In this document: piece by piece, positions 63,101-64,000 of the stretch | How the letters are laid out: every line of letters starts with the position of its first letter | How positions within the stretch are numbered: position 1 is the first letter of the stretch | Assembly: GCA_036897625.1 (NCBI GenBank) | Contig: JAYMTA010000012.1 | Span: forward strand, 1-64,000 | Direction: 5' to 3' | DNA: 64,000 nucleotides | Source: Pelargonium cotyledonis | Taxonomy: Eukaryota > Streptophyta > Magnoliopsida > Geraniales > Geraniaceae | Translations under genes and position numbers: made by a program | Notes under the pieces: model-generated | Database searches by the model: none | The model's input: the letters and a program-made list of their open reading frames with translations, nothing else | Told to the model about the DNA's origin: nothing

Positions 63101-64000
63101 AAAGCCTTCTTATCTCCACAGCTAGACGGGTTCATTACACGGAATATACCGGAAATTTAGATCTAGATCTTGTACCAGAAGAGCAGGTTAAGTTAGAGAA
63201 GTAGTTAGGACTTGAAGAAGGTAATTCTGTAGTTTGGTATTCTGGGTTTAGGCCTAGCTATTCAGATCCCTTGGAGTGTTCTCACATTTTAAGTAACAGT
63301 AACTATTTTGTTTAGGGAAGAGTTCACAAGATTCTTAATCTTAACCTGATAAGATGTAACACTATTAATTGTAGCTTTTGTCTTTGTTGGAATGTCCTTA
63401 GTTCATGTATTCTTGATTGAGATTTTTAGGATTTTTATAGAATAGATAGTTTAGGCACTTATTTCTCTGAAGTATGTAAAGTTGTAAAGGTATAAGCAAG
63501 GGCTAGTGGATTTAGAGTTGGTAGGATCCTAAAACAGTTGAACAAGTTGGCAGTGTTAATCCCTTACCTTTAGTGGAGAGTAGTTAGGTTGGAAAGCTGT
63601 CTAAGGTCGGTGTAGCCAGTATTGAGAGTTTGAGTTCTTTGTAAACTAGGCCAAAGTACATGAAGTCCAAAGCTAGTGTATTCTTGGATTCAAAGGTTGG
63701 TCGCAGGAGGAGTACTTGATGCTAGAGAGCTTGTAAGCCGATAAAGGAGTGTCAATTCTCTTGGTGCTAATGGAATAACATAACCAGATTATCTAGACTA
63801 GAGAGGGATTTTTGGGTTTTGTATTCCATCTTGGCTTTGACTGTTGAAGGCTTTGTTCTTCAGGGAAAGAAATCTTCCTTAATAATTGAGGGAAATTCTA
63901 TTCTTTTATGGATTTCCTAACTTGTTACTATTTCAGACTATAATATTCTGACTATAATTAGGAAGTATGCCAAGCAGAATTAGTAATTTAAAAGGAGTCA
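63101..64000 (+). repeat. diffuse + strand repeat family, block 4
   Basis: The last 900 bases again use the family words. Examples are TGTAACACTATTAATTGTAG at 63355 (22 of 24 positions match 47071-47094), GCTAATGGAATAACATAACC at 63766 (compare GCTAAAGGAATAACATAAAC at 45812), GGAGAGTAGTTAGG near 63575, and ATAGAATAGATAGTTTAGG near 63438. The block probably continues beyond the window. No coding frame or element boundary is visible. Confidence 0.4.

Noticed and set aside
1-64000. Alternative genetic code (TGA as Trp, or TAA and TAG as Gln) hiding genes.
   Set aside because: Reading through TGA extends the 121-codon frame by some 46 codons but reveals no recognisable domain. I cannot test all frames by eye, so this is not fully excluded.
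1-64000. Cryptogenes needing insertional RNA editing, as in Physarum mitochondria.
   Set aside because: Insertional editing should leave tRNA genes short of bases. Here the D-arm to T-arm spacing is mostly exact and it is the pairing that fails.

Overview
I could not identify any protein-coding gene, rRNA, intron, insertion sequence or CRISPR array in these 64 kb. The DNA is AT-rich: single 60-base lines I counted run from about 22 to 50 % G+C, centred near one third. All six frames are closed by frequent stops. The longest start-to-stop frame is 121 codons, begins at TTG and resembles nothing I know. The number and length of open frames look like chance for this composition. The organism cannot be assigned. 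Three readings remain: a gene-free stretch of a greatly expanded organelle genome, nuclear intergenic DNA, or sequence produced by a statistical model of genomic DNA.

Two things rise clearly above background. First, at least 15 places on both strands look like tRNA genes. Each has a D-arm-like word (GGTAGAGC or a variant) and a T-arm word (GGTTCAAATC, GGTTCGAATC or a variant). In 12 of them the two are separated by exactly 30 bases, the spacing of a standard tRNA with a five-base variable loop; in three it is 31-32. Yet the stems almost never pair: the anticodon stem, acceptor stem and outer T stem are mostly mismatched. Conserved tRNA letters are kept and base pairing is lost. This is not what ordinary drift of real tRNA genes should give.

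Second, parts of the window share a vocabulary of words without being simple copies. One family, always on the + strand, fills about 38.5-39.3, 42.0-42.9, 44.5-49.5 and 63.1-64.0 kb. It shares exact words of 16-30 bases (best: 30 identical bases at 46282-46311 and 49484-49513) set in strongly diverged flanks. Another purine-rich vocabulary occurs as short islands near 2.5-3.8, 31.6, 33.9, 36.0, 37.2, 41.6, 44.0-44.5, 52.3 and 59.9-60.1 kb. A short palindrome-cored word, GGGAGCTCT, recurs six times.

Layout: 1-2.5 kb AT-rich filler with two tRNA-like elements; 2.5-3.8 kb purine-rich islands with a possible old duplication; 3.8-31.6 kb filler with scattered tRNA-like elements; 31.6-38.5 kb filler with islands; 38.5-49.7 kb zone rich in the + strand repeat family; 49.7-63.1 kb filler with more tRNA-like elements; 63.1-64.0 kb repeat family again. 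No operon or pathway can be reconstructed because no gene is supported.
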